This document shows positions 7,400 through 16,379 of a stretch of DNA of 59,501 nucleotides, piece after piece (the first letter of the stretch is position 1; each line of letters begins with the position of its first letter). The notes beneath the pieces were generated by a model, which was given only the letters and a program-made list of their open reading frames with translations, ran no database searches and was not told the DNA's origin. Origin of the DNA: Nocardiopsis sp. NRRL B-16309 (GTDB lineage: Bacteria > Actinomycetota > Actinomycetes > Streptosporangiales > Streptosporangiaceae). A program made the position numbers and the translations under genes. The stretch is from assembly GCF_001279585.1 (NCBI RefSeq), contig NZ_LGEC01000095.1, positions 1-59,501 on the forward strand, given 5' to 3'.

Positions 7400-10300
7400 C
7401 GTGCGCCTCCGGAGGCGTGTCGGGAGCGAGGACGCGGCCGAAGCCGTCGGGCGGGGTGGGCCAGGACGCCCCCGGTGCGTCGGCCGGGTTCGGGTGCTCC
7501 TGCCGCGGGCGTGCGGGATCCGACGAATCCTGTGGCTCGTTCGGTCGGCTCGAAGGCCCGGAGCCGGGCCGCGCGTCGACCGGTCGCGCGCCGGTGGGCG
7601 GCCCGGAGGCCGGAGACACCCGTTTGGGCAGTGGCGCCCGGGTGTCGGCGGACGGGTCGGGCCCCCGATGCGGCACCGGAGGAGGTGCCGTCCCCTCGGG
7701 ACCGGGAGGACCGTGGTGCGGCACAGGTGCCTGGGGGCCGCTGACGGACGCCGGAGGCGGCCCGTCGCCCGGCCACGCGGCGTGCGCCGGGCCCTGCGGG
7801 GGCTGGTGCCGACCGCGGGCCCTGGCGGGCTGGGGCTGCGAGAGCGCGACCAGCGCATCGAGGTCGCGCTGGTGAGCGGTGTGCGCGGGGCCCGGTGCCG
7901 GGGCGCCCTCCCCGCCCCACGGCCGTACGGGAGCGGGCCGGTCACCCTGCCAGGGAGGCCGGCCGGGGTCCCCCTGGCCGACGGGACCGTCCGGGTCGGG
8001 CACGACCGGCCACTGCGGTCCGGTCACGGGCGCCTCGGGGGCACCGGCCACCCGGTCGCGGTGCTCCGGTCCAGGGAGGGAGCCGTGTCCGGGAGCCCCC
8101 GGCCACGGAGGACCCGTCACCGACACCGGCCGCTGCGGATCGGTCCCCGGCACCGCGCGGTCGGCCGACGCCCCGGACCCGCCCCAGTCCCCGGAGACAC
8201 CAGGACCCACGTGCGGCTGCGGACCCGTGACCGACACCCCCGACGACGCACCCGAACGACCGGTGTACTCCGAACCGGCACCGTCCATGCCGGGCCCGAT
8301 CCCCTGTTGGGGACCCGTGACCGACCCTCCGGACGGCGTTCCGCCCGGGCGGTCCCAGTTCTCAGCACTCCCAGGACCACCATCACCGGCAAAGCCCATC
8401 TGCTGTTGAGGACCCGTCACCGACCCGCCGGACGGCGCTCCGCCCGGACGACCCGCGTACTCGGCACTCCCGGGACCACCATCACCGACGAAGCCCAACT
8501 GCTGCTGAGGGCCTGTGACCGACTCCGAACGATCACCCGACGACCCGAACCCGCCCCGGTCCCCGGAGACACCAGGACCCACGCCCTGCTGCGGACCCGT
8601 CACCGACAGCGGACGCTGCGGACCGGTCCCCGGCGCCGCGCGGTCGTCCGTCGGCCCGAACGCGCCCGCCCCCTCAGGGCCGGGACCCACGTGCGGCTGC
8701 GGTCCCGTGACCGCTCCGCGGTCGCCCGGACGGTCGGCGGGAGGGCCGTGGACGGAGATCCGCGGGCCGCTGGGGGGCTCGGTCGACACGGGCGCCTGCG
8801 GGTGCGGCCGTCCGTCCGACGGTTCCGGGCCGCCGCCCGGGCCCGTGACGGGGACCGCGAGCGGGCTCTCCACCGGTTCGAGCAGGGACTCCGGCAGCAG
8901 CGCCGTGGCCCGGGTGCCGCCGTAGGACGAGGGCCTCAGCCACACGCGGATACCGTGCCGCTCGGCCAGCCGGGCCACCACGAACAGGCCCAGGCGGGGG
9001 TCCTCCGGCAGTTCCATCACGTCGAACTCCGGCGGCTGGGTGAGCGTGCGCTCGGCGGCCGCGTAGCCGTGCTCGGACATCCCCAGGCCGCGGTCCTCCA
9101 CCTCCACGGTCAGCCCGCCGACCACCGGGGCGCAGCTGACGTCCACCGGCGCGCCCGCCGGGGAGAACTGGGTGGCGTTCTCCACCAGTTCGGCGAGCAG
9201 GTGGACGACGTCGGCGACCGCCTGGCCGTGCATGAGGACGCGGGGCGCGGAGGTCAGGCGGACCCGGTCGAAGTCCTCGGTCTCGGCGATGGCCGCGCGC
9301 AGGACGTCCACGAGCGGGCGCGGCTGGCGCCACCGGCGCACGGACTGGCCGCCGCCCAGGATGATGAGGTTGTCGGCGTAGCGCCGCGCCCGGGTGGCCA
9401 GGTGGTCGAGCCGGAAGAGCCGGCGCAGCGCCTCGGGGTCCTGCTCGTTGTACTCGATCTCGTCGAGCAGGCGCAGCTGGCGCTGGACGAGGTTCTGGTT
9501 GCGGAAGGCGATGCCCAGGTAGGCGCGGTTGGCGCCGCGGCGGATCTCGGCCTGGCGCACGGCCGCCTCGACGGCGGTCAGCTGGGCGGAGTCGAACGCC
9601 TCCGCGACCTGCCCGATCTCGTCCCTGCCGATGTCGTCGAGCGGGGGCAGCTCCTCCTGGACGTCGACCTTCTGTCCCCGCTGGGCCCGGTCGACGATGT
9701 CGGGCAGGTCGTCGTCGCGGTCCAGGATCTGGGAGCGCAGCCGCAGGAGGCGGTCGGTCAGGCGGCGCGAGGAGCGGCCGACCACGGCGATGGCGGCCAC
9801 ACCGCCGGCGAGCGTGGCGACCGCGGCGGCCACTCCGAGGGCCACGCGCAGCAGCGCGGCGCTCCGGGCCAGGTCGACGGTGCGCTCGGCCTGGGACCGG
9901 GCGAGCGAGTCCAGGCTCCGCGCCGCGTCGGCCGAGGACTCGTCCCACGCGGCGGCGCCGACGCCCACCTCCGTGTTCCACTCGGCGTCGGGCTCCCCGA
10001 GGGGCGGCGGGCCGTCGTCGGGGTCGCGGTCGACGATCGGGGTCCGGGTGACGACCTGGCGGCTGAGCTGTTCCGCCCGCGACCACTCCTCGCGGCCGGT
10101 CATCGCCTCGTAGCGCCGCTGGAGCGACGGGTGCAGGGTCGGGGCGACCGTGGAGAGCGTGGAGCGGTAGGAGGCGGTGAGGTAGGTGAAGTGCGCGGTC
10201 TCCTCGTAGCTCATCTCGCCGCTGGCGATCACCCCGGCCAGCAGCGCGTCGGCCGTGGAGTAGTCGGCGTGGGCGCCCATGAGTTCGCGCGTCAGGACCG

Positions 10301-10847
10301 CGTCGGTGAGGTTCTCTCCGCCGTCGGTGGTGTGGACCAGGGCGGTGATGGCGGACCGGGTGCCGCCGATCAGGTCCCCGTAGCGCAGGAGCGCCTCCCC
10401 CCGGTCGAGGGCGAGGTCGTCGACGAGGTCCCGTACCTCGGCCAGGGCCTCGGGCGCGGCGGCGACGGCGGCCGCGCTGCGATCGACCTCGTCGTCCTGG
10501 GCTCCGCGCAGCCGTTCGGCGAGGTCGACCGCCTCGGCCAGGGCCGCGTCGGTGCTCTCGCGCTGTTCCCGCAGGCCGGCGTCGGCCTCGTCGCCGGCGC
10601 CCTCGTTCTCGCTCCGGCCCATGTGGACCAGGGTGTCGCGGCGTTCGTTCCGCAGTTCGGTCGCGGCCCTGGAGAAGATCGCCGTGCCCTCGGCGGCACG
10701 TTCGACATCGCCCATGAGTTGGACCGCCCGCACGGTGCCGACGGCCGCCACGACGAGCCAGAGTGCGAGGAAGCACAGGCTCGGAATCAGCACGATGCGG
10801 GTGAGCTGACCGCGGATCGTGGACGCGTGGTCGCGGTTTCTGCGCAT
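7389..10847 (-). CDS. NIT-domain sensor histidine kinase-like protein (CvnA-like) with long repetitive tail
   Basis: 1152 aa, started at the ATG at 10847 behind GGAGGGG. Order: basic N-terminus, first membrane helix (about residues 18-40), a large extracytoplasmic NIT-type sensing region to about residue 335, a second membrane helix (about 335-360), HAMP-like linker, a dimerisation helix with LDHLATRARRYADN (candidate phospho-acceptor His), and a HATPase domain (N box ELVENATQFSP, G1 EVEDRGLGMS, G2 RLGLFVVARLAERHG). After about residue 655 comes a nearly 500-residue Pro/Gly-rich tail with repeated VTGPQ-centred units. It is paired with the downstream DUF742 gene only. Conservon kinases act with small GTPases at the membrane; whether this one phosphorylates a response regulator is unknown. 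Confidence 0.88.
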   Translation of the reverse strand: MRRNRDHASTIRGQLTRIVLIPSLCFLALWLVVAAVGTVRAVQLMGDVERAAEGTAIFSRAATELRNERRDTLVHMGRSENEGAGDEADAGLREQRESTDAALAEAVDLAERLRGAQDDEVDRSAAAVAAAPEALAEVRDLVDDLALDRGEALLRYGDLIGGTRSAITALVHTTDGGENLTDAVLTRELMGAHADYSTADALLAGVIASGEMSYEETAHFTYLTASYRSTLSTVAPTLHPSLQRRYEAMTGREEWSRAEQLSRQVVTRTPIVDRDPDDGPPPLGEPDAEWNTEVGVGAAAWDESSADAARSLDSLARSQAERTVDLARSAALLRVALGVAAAVATLAGGVAAIAVVGRSSRRLTDRLLRLRSQILDRDDDLPDIVDRAQRGQKVDVQEELPPLDDIGRDEIGQVAEAFDSAQLTAVEAAVRQAEIRRGANRAYLGIAFRNQNLVQRQLRLLDEIEYNEQDPEALRRLFRLDHLATRARRYADNLIILGGGQSVRRWRQPRPLVDVLRAAIAETEDFDRVRLTSAPRVLMHGQAVADVVHLLAELVENATQFSPAGAPVDVSCAPVVGGLTVEVEDRGLGMSEHGYAAAERTLTQPPEFDVMELPEDPRLGLFVVARLAERHGIRVWLRPSSYGGTRATALLPESLLEPVESPLAVPVTGPGGGPEPSDGRPHPQAPVSTEPPSGPRISVHGPPADRPGDRGAVTGPQPHVGPGPEGAGAFGPTDDRAAPGTGPQRPLSVTGPQQGVGPGVSGDRGGFGSSGDRSESVTGPQQQLGFVGDGGPGSAEYAGRPGGAPSGGSVTGPQQQMGFAGDGGPGSAENWDRPGGTPSGGSVTGPQQGIGPGMDGAGSEYTGRSGASSGVSVTGPQPHVGPGVSGDWGGSGASADRAVPGTDPQRPVSVTGPPWPGAPGHGSLPGPEHRDRVAGAPEAPVTGPQWPVVPDPDGPVGQGDPGRPPWQGDRPAPVRPWGGEGAPAPGPAHTAHQRDLDALVALSQPQPARARGRHQPPQGPAHAAWPGDGPPPASVSGPQAPVPHHGPPGPEGTAPPPVPHRGPDPSADTRAPLPKRVSPASGPPTGARPVDARPGSGPSSRPNEPQDSSDPARPRQEHPNPADAPGASWPTPPDGFGRVLAPDTPPEAHDER
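8020..8860 (-). repeat. Imperfect tandem repeat in the kinase tail
   Basis: About nine to ten copies of a unit of roughly 28-35 codons, each led by S/A-V-T-G-P-Q/P and followed by a Gly-rich stretch such as HVGPGVSGD or GFAGDGGPGS. The nucleotide core GACCCGTSACCGAC recurs near 8109, 8221, 8310, 8409, 8510, 8594 and 8701. Unit lengths vary, which suggests expansion by slippage or recombination. Confidence 0.75.
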
Positions 10848-10919
10848 GGCCCCTCCAGCCTGAGCGGGTGCCGGACGTCCTCGGAAGGAGGCCCGGAGGC
10901 TCGTGGTCGTGACGAGGCT

Positions 10920-10948
10920 ATCGAAAAAACATTGCCTTACGCTGTCAA
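10920..10948 (-). promoter_or_regulatory. Probable promoter of the reduced conservon
   Basis: A local AT-rich island on the minus strand with TTGACA (10943-10948), a 17-bp spacer and TTCGAT (10920-10925), about 75 bp upstream of the kinase start. The -35 is perfect and the -10 is 3/6. Confidence 0.5.
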
Positions 10949-11052
10949 ACAATCACAAGTAGTTATCCGTCAGGGGAGACGAAACCGGCGCACCGTGTGT
11001 TACGCGACATCGACGCGGTGTCGAACGCGCAGGTCGTCCGGCCACGACACGA

Positions 11053-11079
11053 AGGGCCGCCCGTGGAACGGGCGGCCCT
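11053..11079 (-). terminator. Terminator hairpin after the CbiX-like gene
   Basis: A perfect 12-bp stem (AGGGCCGCCCGT with ACGGGCGGCCCT) and a 3-nt loop, 32 bp downstream of the stop of the CbiX-like gene. There is no U-run. Confidence 0.6.
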
Positions 11080-11110
11080 CGATGGCGTGGGGAGTCGGCG
11101 TGTCGCCTTC

Positions 11111-12028
11111 TCAGGACTCCGGCCGGTGGCGGGAGCCCACGGGCGCCGGAAGCTCCTCCGCGGTCGGCGGCTGCTCCACGCCGAGCGAGTTCAGCACCTC
11201 GGCGTAGCGCAGGGCGGCGATTTTGCCCAGCAGGCTGTCGGCGCCCAGCGGGGCGCCCAGACGGGCGCCGAACCGCGCGGCCAGGTCCTCCAGCTCCGCG
11301 GCGCGCAGCTCCGGGCCCAGCGCGCTGGGCGCGATGACCGGCCGCTGGCAGCCGCCCTGCCGCAGCTGGCCCAGGACCTGCTCGACGGCGGCCGGGTTCT
11401 CCAGGTCGGCGGGCAGCACGGTCAGGCCGAGGCGGGCGGCCAGCAGCACCGCGGACACACCGGCGGCACCGGCGGCGGCCTCACCGCCGACCGCGCCCAC
11501 GACGACGCCGTCCGCCATGGTGTTGTTGCGCGCCACCACGCTGATCAGGCGCATCCGGTCGGCCCGGACGAACCCGGCCTCGGCCAGGCGCAGGTGCAGG
11601 ACCTCGGCGAGCATCGGGTGCGGGCCCAGGCCCTCGGTGACGCGTACGTCGGCGCCGGCCCGGGAGACCGCCGCGTCGATCGCGGCGGACATCGCGGCGT
11701 GCGGCGCGGTGACCAGGGGGACGACCACTCCGGCCAGAGGGCGGCCGTCGGACCGCTCCAGCCCGGCCAGGGCCTCGTCCAGGGTCTGCTCGTCACCCTC
11801 GATGTGGCCGTGGCGGATGGTGACCTCGGGGCGGTAGGCCCGCACCAGGTCGGCCATGCGCCCACCGATCGACCCACCGTCGGCGTCCCTGGCCTGTTCG
11901 GCCGTGCCCGGGACCGCCATGATCAGTGCGGGCGTCCCGAACCAGTTGTCGAACGACAGGGGGTTGCGGTGTCGGCCCGAACGCCGCTTGGGCAGTTCAC
12001 GTGGAGGAAGTCGATCAGAGTTTCGCAT
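11111..12028 (-). CDS. CbiX/sirohydrochlorin chelatase-like protein
   Basis: 305 aa. The C-terminal 250 residues resemble actinobacterial proteins annotated as sirohydrochlorin chelatase. A first half with ALIMAVPGTAEQ, RHGHIEGDEQTLDEA and VVVPLVTAPHAAM, then LGPHPMLAEVLHLRLAEAG, is followed by a second, degenerate half with LGPELRAAELEDLAARFG. The His-Gly-Ser-Arg metal site expected after the first strand of true CbiX/SirB enzymes is replaced by VPGT, so chelatase activity is doubtful although other histidines are present. The first 30 residues are basic and poorly conserved, so the real start could be further in. It lies between two conservons with its own terminator; no haem, sirohaem or cobalamin genes are nearby. 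Confidence 0.7.
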   Translation of the reverse strand: MRNSDRLPPRELPKRRSGRHRNPLSFDNWFGTPALIMAVPGTAEQARDADGGSIGGRMADLVRAYRPEVTIRHGHIEGDEQTLDEALAGLERSDGRPLAGVVVPLVTAPHAAMSAAIDAAVSRAGADVRVTEGLGPHPMLAEVLHLRLAEAGFVRADRMRLISVVARNNTMADGVVVGAVGGEAAAGAAGVSAVLLAARLGLTVLPADLENPAAVEQVLGQLRQGGCQRPVIAPSALGPELRAAELEDLAARFGARLGAPLGADSLLGKIAALRYAEVLNSLGVEQPPTAEELPAPVGSRHRPES

Positions 12029-12140
12029 ACCAGGATTCAGATGAGAGGCGGATGGGGTGCCCAGTTCACAGCTTTGGTCACTGCCGCGACATTGTAGCGT
12101 TCAACACCACATTTCCGGGCGCATCCCCCGAACGTATACC

Positions 12141-12177
12141 CGGGTACCGCCCCGGAGCGGCGGCGGGGCACCACCCG
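12141..12177 (-). terminator. Terminator of the complete conservon
   Basis: A two-step stem: CGGGT (12141-12145) pairs with ACCCG (12173-12177), and GCCCC (12149-12153) pairs with GGGGC (12165-12169), interrupted by an ACC/ACC internal loop. It lies just after the GTPase stop. A TACAAT element further downstream (around 12090) could be the -10 of the CbiX-like gene. Confidence 0.4.
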
Positions 12178-12184
12178 GCGCGGG

Positions 12185-12787
12185 TCATCCCGTCATGGCG
12201 GGGCTCCGGCTGCGGATGACGTGGGTGACCAGTTCCACCAGCACGTCGCGGCAGGAGTCGCGGTCACGGGCGTCGGCCATCACGACCGGCACCGCGGCGG
12301 GGATGTCGAGCGCCTCGCGCACCTCGGCGGCCTCGTAGGGCTCCGAGCCGTCGAACCGGTTGACCGCGACGACGAACGGCAGCCCCTGGCGCTCGAAGAA
12401 GTCGACCGCGTGGAAGCACGTGTCCAGCCGGCGGGTGTCGGCCAGGACGACGGCGCCCAGGGCTCCGGCGGCGAGTTCGTCCCACATGAACCAGAACCGG
12501 TCCTGCCCCGGTGTGCCGAAGAGGTAGAGGACGATGTCGTCGTTGATCGTGATCCGGCCGAAGTCGAGCGCGACGGTGGTGGTGCTCTTGCTCTCCACCC
12601 CGCCCAGGTCGTCCACCCCGTAGCTGGCCTCGGTCATCACCTCCTCCGTGCTCAACGGGGTGATCTCGCTGACCGAGGCCACCAGGGTGGTCTTGCCGGC
12701 GCCGAATCCCCCGGCGACGATGATCTTGACGGCCTGCGGGATCGCCTCCGGCGTTCCCCGGCCGGTCTCAGAGTCTGCGGATGCCAT
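12185..12787 (-). CDS. Conservon GTPase (CvnD-like)
   Basis: A 200-aa small GTP/ATP-binding protein of the conservon type. Visible are the P-loop GGFGAGKTT (residues 27-35), a switch-region threonine in KSTTTVALDFG, the G3-like motif LFGTPGQDRF near residue 90 (Gln in the usual catalytic position) and the G4-like NRFD near residue 143. It lacks a prenylation-type tail and is expected to shuttle to the membrane-bound kinase complex, as described for Streptomyces Cvn proteins. The start overlaps the DUF742 stop by 20 bases. It is the last gene of a four-gene operon. Confidence 0.92.
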   Translation of the reverse strand: MASADSETGRGTPEAIPQAVKIIVAGGFGAGKTTLVASVSEITPLSTEEVMTEASYGVDDLGGVESKSTTTVALDFGRITINDDIVLYLFGTPGQDRFWFMWDELAAGALGAVVLADTRRLDTCFHAVDFFERQGLPFVVAVNRFDGSEPYEAAEVREALDIPAAVPVVMADARDRDSCRDVLVELVTHVIRSRSPAMTG

Positions 12788-13262
12788 CGAGTACCGCCTG
12801 AAGTACTTTCTTCTCGGGGAGTCGGGTCACGGGCACGGCCGCCCGCGTGCGTACGTCGCCCTCGGCGACGAGGTCGCCCAGGAGCACCTTGACGACCGTC
12901 AGGGGCATGTCCAGCCGGGCGGAGACCTCCGCGACGGAGATCGGCCGGTGGCACAGCCGCAGGATCTCCTTGTACTCCGGTTCCAGGTGGTGTTCCTCCC
13001 GGTCCCCGGCGGCCACCACGATCGTGATCATGTCCAGGGCCGGGCCCGCGGACCGGGGCCGCGTCCGTCCCCTGGTCAGGGTGTAGGGGCGCACGAGCGG
13101 CTCGGAGGGCCCGTCCCCCCGCGCCAGGCCCGCGGCGGGCCCCTCGGAGCTGGGGTGGCCCCCGCCGCGGCGCCGGAAGGGCGCGGGGTGCTCGCGCGCC
13201 GCGCCCCCCGCCGCCTCCGCCGCTCCGGCCCAGGCGGTTCCCGGCCGATCCCAGGGGTTCAC
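12768..13262 (-). CDS. DUF742 protein (CvnC-like)
   Basis: 164 aa from a GTG at 13262, whose GTGA overlaps the roadblock stop. The first 60 residues are Gly/Ala/Pro-rich and probably disordered. The DUF742 core starts at PLVRPYTLTRGRT and continues through a winged-helix-like segment (PISVAEVSARLDMPLTVVKVLLGDL) to KVLQAVLDGIRRL. It is the third member of the conservon and couples kinase-side signalling to the GTPase by an undefined mechanism. Confidence 0.9.
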   Translation of the reverse strand: MNPWDRPGTAWAGAAEAAGGAAREHPAPFRRRGGGHPSSEGPAAGLARGDGPSEPLVRPYTLTRGRTRPRSAGPALDMITIVVAAGDREEHHLEPEYKEILRLCHRPISVAEVSARLDMPLTVVKVLLGDLVAEGDVRTRAAVPVTRLPEKKVLQAVLDGIRRL

Positions 13263-13684
13263 GACCCCGCCCCGCCCATGGCGGTGAGATGGCCCGCGCG
13301 CCGAGGCGCGGCCGTGAGGAACTGGCCCACGCGTTTGACGCGCAGGTTCATCTCGTAGGCGACCAGCCCCACGTCGGCGTCCTCGGTGGCCAGCACCGCC
13401 AGGCAGGCCCCCGTGCCCGCGGCGGTGACGAAGAGATAGGAGTGCTCCATCTCGACCACGGTCTGGCGGACCTCGCCTCCGCCGAAGTGGCGCCCGGTCC
13501 CCCGTGCCAGGCTCTGGAAGGCCGACGCCACCGCCGACAGGTGTTCGGCGTCCTGTGCGGAAAGCCCTCGCGAACCGCCCAGGAGCAGGCCGTCCGACGA
13601 CAGGACGATCGCGTGTGCGGCTCCCACGACCCGGTCCACCAGGTCGTCCAGGAGCCAGTCAAGGTTGTCCGCGGCCCCGCTCAT
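13259..13684 (-). CDS. Roadblock/LC7 protein (CvnB-like)
   Basis: A 141-aa roadblock/LC7-fold protein, the class that binds Ras-like or MglA-like GTPases and affects their nucleotide state. The sequence reads LDWLLDDLVDRVVGAAHAIV, then SSDGLLLGGSRGL, with the typical middle helix and a terminal strand pair (YLFVTAAGTGACLAVLA). The start at 13684 matches streptomycete homologues; an ATG three codons earlier (13693) is equally possible. It is one base to a few bases after the kinase stop and is followed by a GTGA overlap with DUF742, so the whole set is one transcript. Confidence 0.92.
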   Translation of the reverse strand: MSGAADNLDWLLDDLVDRVVGAAHAIVLSSDGLLLGGSRGLSAQDAEHLSAVASAFQSLARGTGRHFGGGEVRQTVVEMEHSYLFVTAAGTGACLAVLATEDADVGLVAYEMNLRVKRVGQFLTAAPRRAGHLTAMGGAGS

Positions 13685-13694
13685 TCCCACCATC

Positions 13695-16379
13695 TCAGTC
13701 GCTCTCTCCCCTGCGGTCGTCGGTGCTGGCACCGACCTGGTCACTGCTGTACTCCCGTCCGGTCTCCTCGGCGTCGGCCGCGCGCCCCCTCCTGGTACCG
13801 GCGCTGAACGCGTCCATCATCCGGCGCGCGTCCTCCGGACTGCGCTCGGTGGCGGCCGTCCGCTCCCGCGGGTCCGGGCCGGCCGGTACCCGCGTCTCGG
13901 CGTCGTGCTTGAGCTGGGGTGCCAGGCTCGCCTGGCGTCTGCGGCGCGGCAGCCCGGGCCGGTCCGGTCGGGCGCCGACCCTGCCGGGGAGTGTGGTCTC
14001 GGGGGTCTCCCGCGGTGCCGTGGGGGTGTCGGCGGTGGCGGAGGGGGCGGCGGCGCCAGGAGGGTCCGCGGCGGCGGAGGAGGCGTCGGCGTCGCCGGGG
14101 GGATCCGCGAAGTCGGGGAGGGAGTGGGCGCCGGTGTCGACGGTGAGGTCGGGGACCTGGCGCAGGAGGGGGGCGGGGCGGCGCCGCACGACGGGGCCGT
14201 CCTCGCCGGGGGCGGGCACCGGGCGCAGCAGCGCGCGCGAGCCGCGCGGGGTGTCGTCCGGGGCCAGGACGTCCCGGGCCCGGCGCGTGGAGCGCTCCTC
14301 ACGGGAGACCCGCTGGTCGAGCAGGTCCTGGCGTGCCAGGGCCGCGATGCGGGGGCGCTCGGTGCCGGGTCCGGGCTGGGCGGCCACGAGCGCGGAGGGA
14401 ATGAGCACGGCCGCGCGCGTCCCCCCGTAGGGCGAGGGGCGCAGCTGCACCTGGATGTCGTGCTTGGCGGCGAGGCGGGCGACGACGAACAGGCCGAGCT
14501 GGGCGTCGGTGCCCGGCACCATGACGTCGAACTCGGGAGCCTCGCTGAGCGTGGTGTTCGCCCTGGCCAGGGCGTCCTCGGCCATGCCCAGGCCGCGGTC
14601 CTCGATCTCGACGGCCACGCCCTTGGGCACGGTCTCGGTGACGATGGTGACCTCGGTGTGCGGCGGCGAGTAGGCGGTGGCGTTCTCGACCAGCTCGGCG
14701 ATCATGTGGATGACGTCGGCGACCACGGCTCCGGACAGCGACAGGTCGGGGACCGAGACCAGCCGGACGCGGGCGTACTCCTCCGTCTCGGAGATGGCGC
14801 CGCGCAGGATGTCGACGATCGGGATGGGGTGGCGCCAGCGGCGGCCGGGCTGGGCACCGCCGAGGATGATGAGGTTCTCGGCGTGGCGGCGTCCGCGGGT
14901 GGCCAGGTGGTCGAGCTGGAAGAGGCTCTCCAGGAGGTCGGGGTCCTCCTCCTCGCGCTCCACGCGGTCCAGGAGCTGGATCTGCCGTTGGACGAGCGAC
15001 TGGTTGCGGTGGGCGATGCCGAGGAAGACGCGGCTGACGCCCGCCCGGATGTCGGCCTGCTTGACTGCGGCGCCGACGGCGGTGCGCTGGGCGATGTTGA
15101 AGGCGTCGGCGACCTGTCCGACCTCGTCGTCGCCGTGGTCGAGCTGCTTCATCTCGGTGTCCAGGTCGACGCTCTCGCCCGCCTCCAGCCTGCGCACGAT
15201 GCGCGGCAGGTCGGTGCGGGCGGTGCCCAGGGTGTCGGCGCGCAGCCGTGCCAGCCGGTAGGTGAGCCGGCCGACCGAGTGCGCGGCCACGCCGTAGGCG
15301 ACGGTGCCCGCGAAGAGCGAGGTGATGCCGCCGCCGAGCGCCAGCGAGAACATCCAGGTGCTGGCGGAGTCGGTGGCGTCCACGACGGAGGCGGCCCGGT
15401 CGGCGGTGATGGCGCTCAGGTCGGCGTTGACCGCGTCGGCCGCCGCGCGCCAGTCGTCGAGGCCGTCGGGCGGCGCGGAGCCGCGCTCCAGGTCGCCGGT
15501 GACCGGGTCCACGGACACCTCGGCCTCGTGGCGGGCCAGGGTGGCCGCCATGGCCAGGGCGTCCTGCCAGGGCGCGCCCGCGGCGAGGGTGACGGGCGTG
15601 GGGCCCTCGCCGGCCTCCTCCGCCCCGTCGGTGTCGGCCTGGCCGGTCGGATCGGCCGGGTCGACCTCGGCGGCCGGCGCTGTGTCACCGGTGTGGACGG
15701 TCTCGACCCGGTGGCGGGCGTCGGCGGTCAGCGCGGCGATCTCGGTCTGGTCGGCGCGGGTGAGTTCGTCCCGGGCCAGGACGGAGGCGACGACGGCGTC
15801 GGCGTGGCTGAAGCTCTCCTGCGCCCACATCAGGTCGGTGGTGGCGGAGGCCTCGGCGGAGGCGGTCCCGTCGTCGAGGGCGCGTGCGGTGCCGGCGTAG
15901 AGGCGGATGCCCTGGTGGATGGCGGTCGTGTAGGCCAGCAGGGTGGCGTCGGTGTCCCCGGGGGCGGCGAGGTTGTCCGCGCGCAGTTCCCCGGCGGCCC
16001 GCAGGGAGTCGAGGAAGTCGTCGGCCAGCGGACCGGTGGCGGGGTCGTCCTGGTCGCCGAGGTCGTCGGCCAGGGACCGCAGGTCGTCGACGGCGAGGTC
16101 GGTGTTCGTGCCCGCCTCGGCCAGCGCGTCGCGGTGGTCGCCGGAGGGGGCGGCCAGGTACTCCGCGCCGACCCGGCGTTCCTCCTGGAGCAGCGTCAGC
16201 AGTGCGGCGAGCTCGATCCCGGCCCGGCCCTCGCTCAGCGCGGCGCGCAGCGAGACGGCCTGGGCCAGTGTGGCCGCGCTGATGACGACGAACAGCACCA
16301 GGAAGGTGATGCTGGGGATCAGCACGATCCGGTTGAGCTGGGCTCTGATGCCGCGCCTGTTGCCCCCCGGCTGCGCCAT
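13695..16379 (-). CDS. NIT-domain sensor histidine kinase-like protein (CvnA-like)
   Basis: 894 aa from an ATG at 16379 with GGGAGGA 7 nt upstream. Features in order: membrane helix at about residues 15-38, a long extracytoplasmic sensing region to about residue 345, a second helix (SLALGGGITSLFAGTVAYGV), HAMP-like linker, a helix containing LDHLATRGRRHAENLIIL with the candidate histidine, and HATPase motifs ELVENATAYSPP, EIEDRGLGMAE and LGLFVVARLAAKHD. The tail after about residue 690 is Arg/Pro/Ala-rich but not repetitive. It is paralogous to the 7389-10847 kinase, with the same architecture and many identical blocks. First gene of the complete conservon. Confidence 0.92.
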   Translation of the reverse strand: MAQPGGNRRGIRAQLNRIVLIPSITFLVLFVVISAATLAQAVSLRAALSEGRAGIELAALLTLLQEERRVGAEYLAAPSGDHRDALAEAGTNTDLAVDDLRSLADDLGDQDDPATGPLADDFLDSLRAAGELRADNLAAPGDTDATLLAYTTAIHQGIRLYAGTARALDDGTASAEASATTDLMWAQESFSHADAVVASVLARDELTRADQTEIAALTADARHRVETVHTGDTAPAAEVDPADPTGQADTDGAEEAGEGPTPVTLAAGAPWQDALAMAATLARHEAEVSVDPVTGDLERGSAPPDGLDDWRAAADAVNADLSAITADRAASVVDATDSASTWMFSLALGGGITSLFAGTVAYGVAAHSVGRLTYRLARLRADTLGTARTDLPRIVRRLEAGESVDLDTEMKQLDHGDDEVGQVADAFNIAQRTAVGAAVKQADIRAGVSRVFLGIAHRNQSLVQRQIQLLDRVEREEEDPDLLESLFQLDHLATRGRRHAENLIILGGAQPGRRWRHPIPIVDILRGAISETEEYARVRLVSVPDLSLSGAVVADVIHMIAELVENATAYSPPHTEVTIVTETVPKGVAVEIEDRGLGMAEDALARANTTLSEAPEFDVMVPGTDAQLGLFVVARLAAKHDIQVQLRPSPYGGTRAAVLIPSALVAAQPGPGTERPRIAALARQDLLDQRVSREERSTRRARDVLAPDDTPRGSRALLRPVPAPGEDGPVVRRRPAPLLRQVPDLTVDTGAHSLPDFADPPGDADASSAAADPPGAAAPSATADTPTAPRETPETTLPGRVGARPDRPGLPRRRRQASLAPQLKHDAETRVPAGPDPRERTAATERSPEDARRMMDAFSAGTRRGRAADAEETGREYSSDQVGASTDDRRGESD

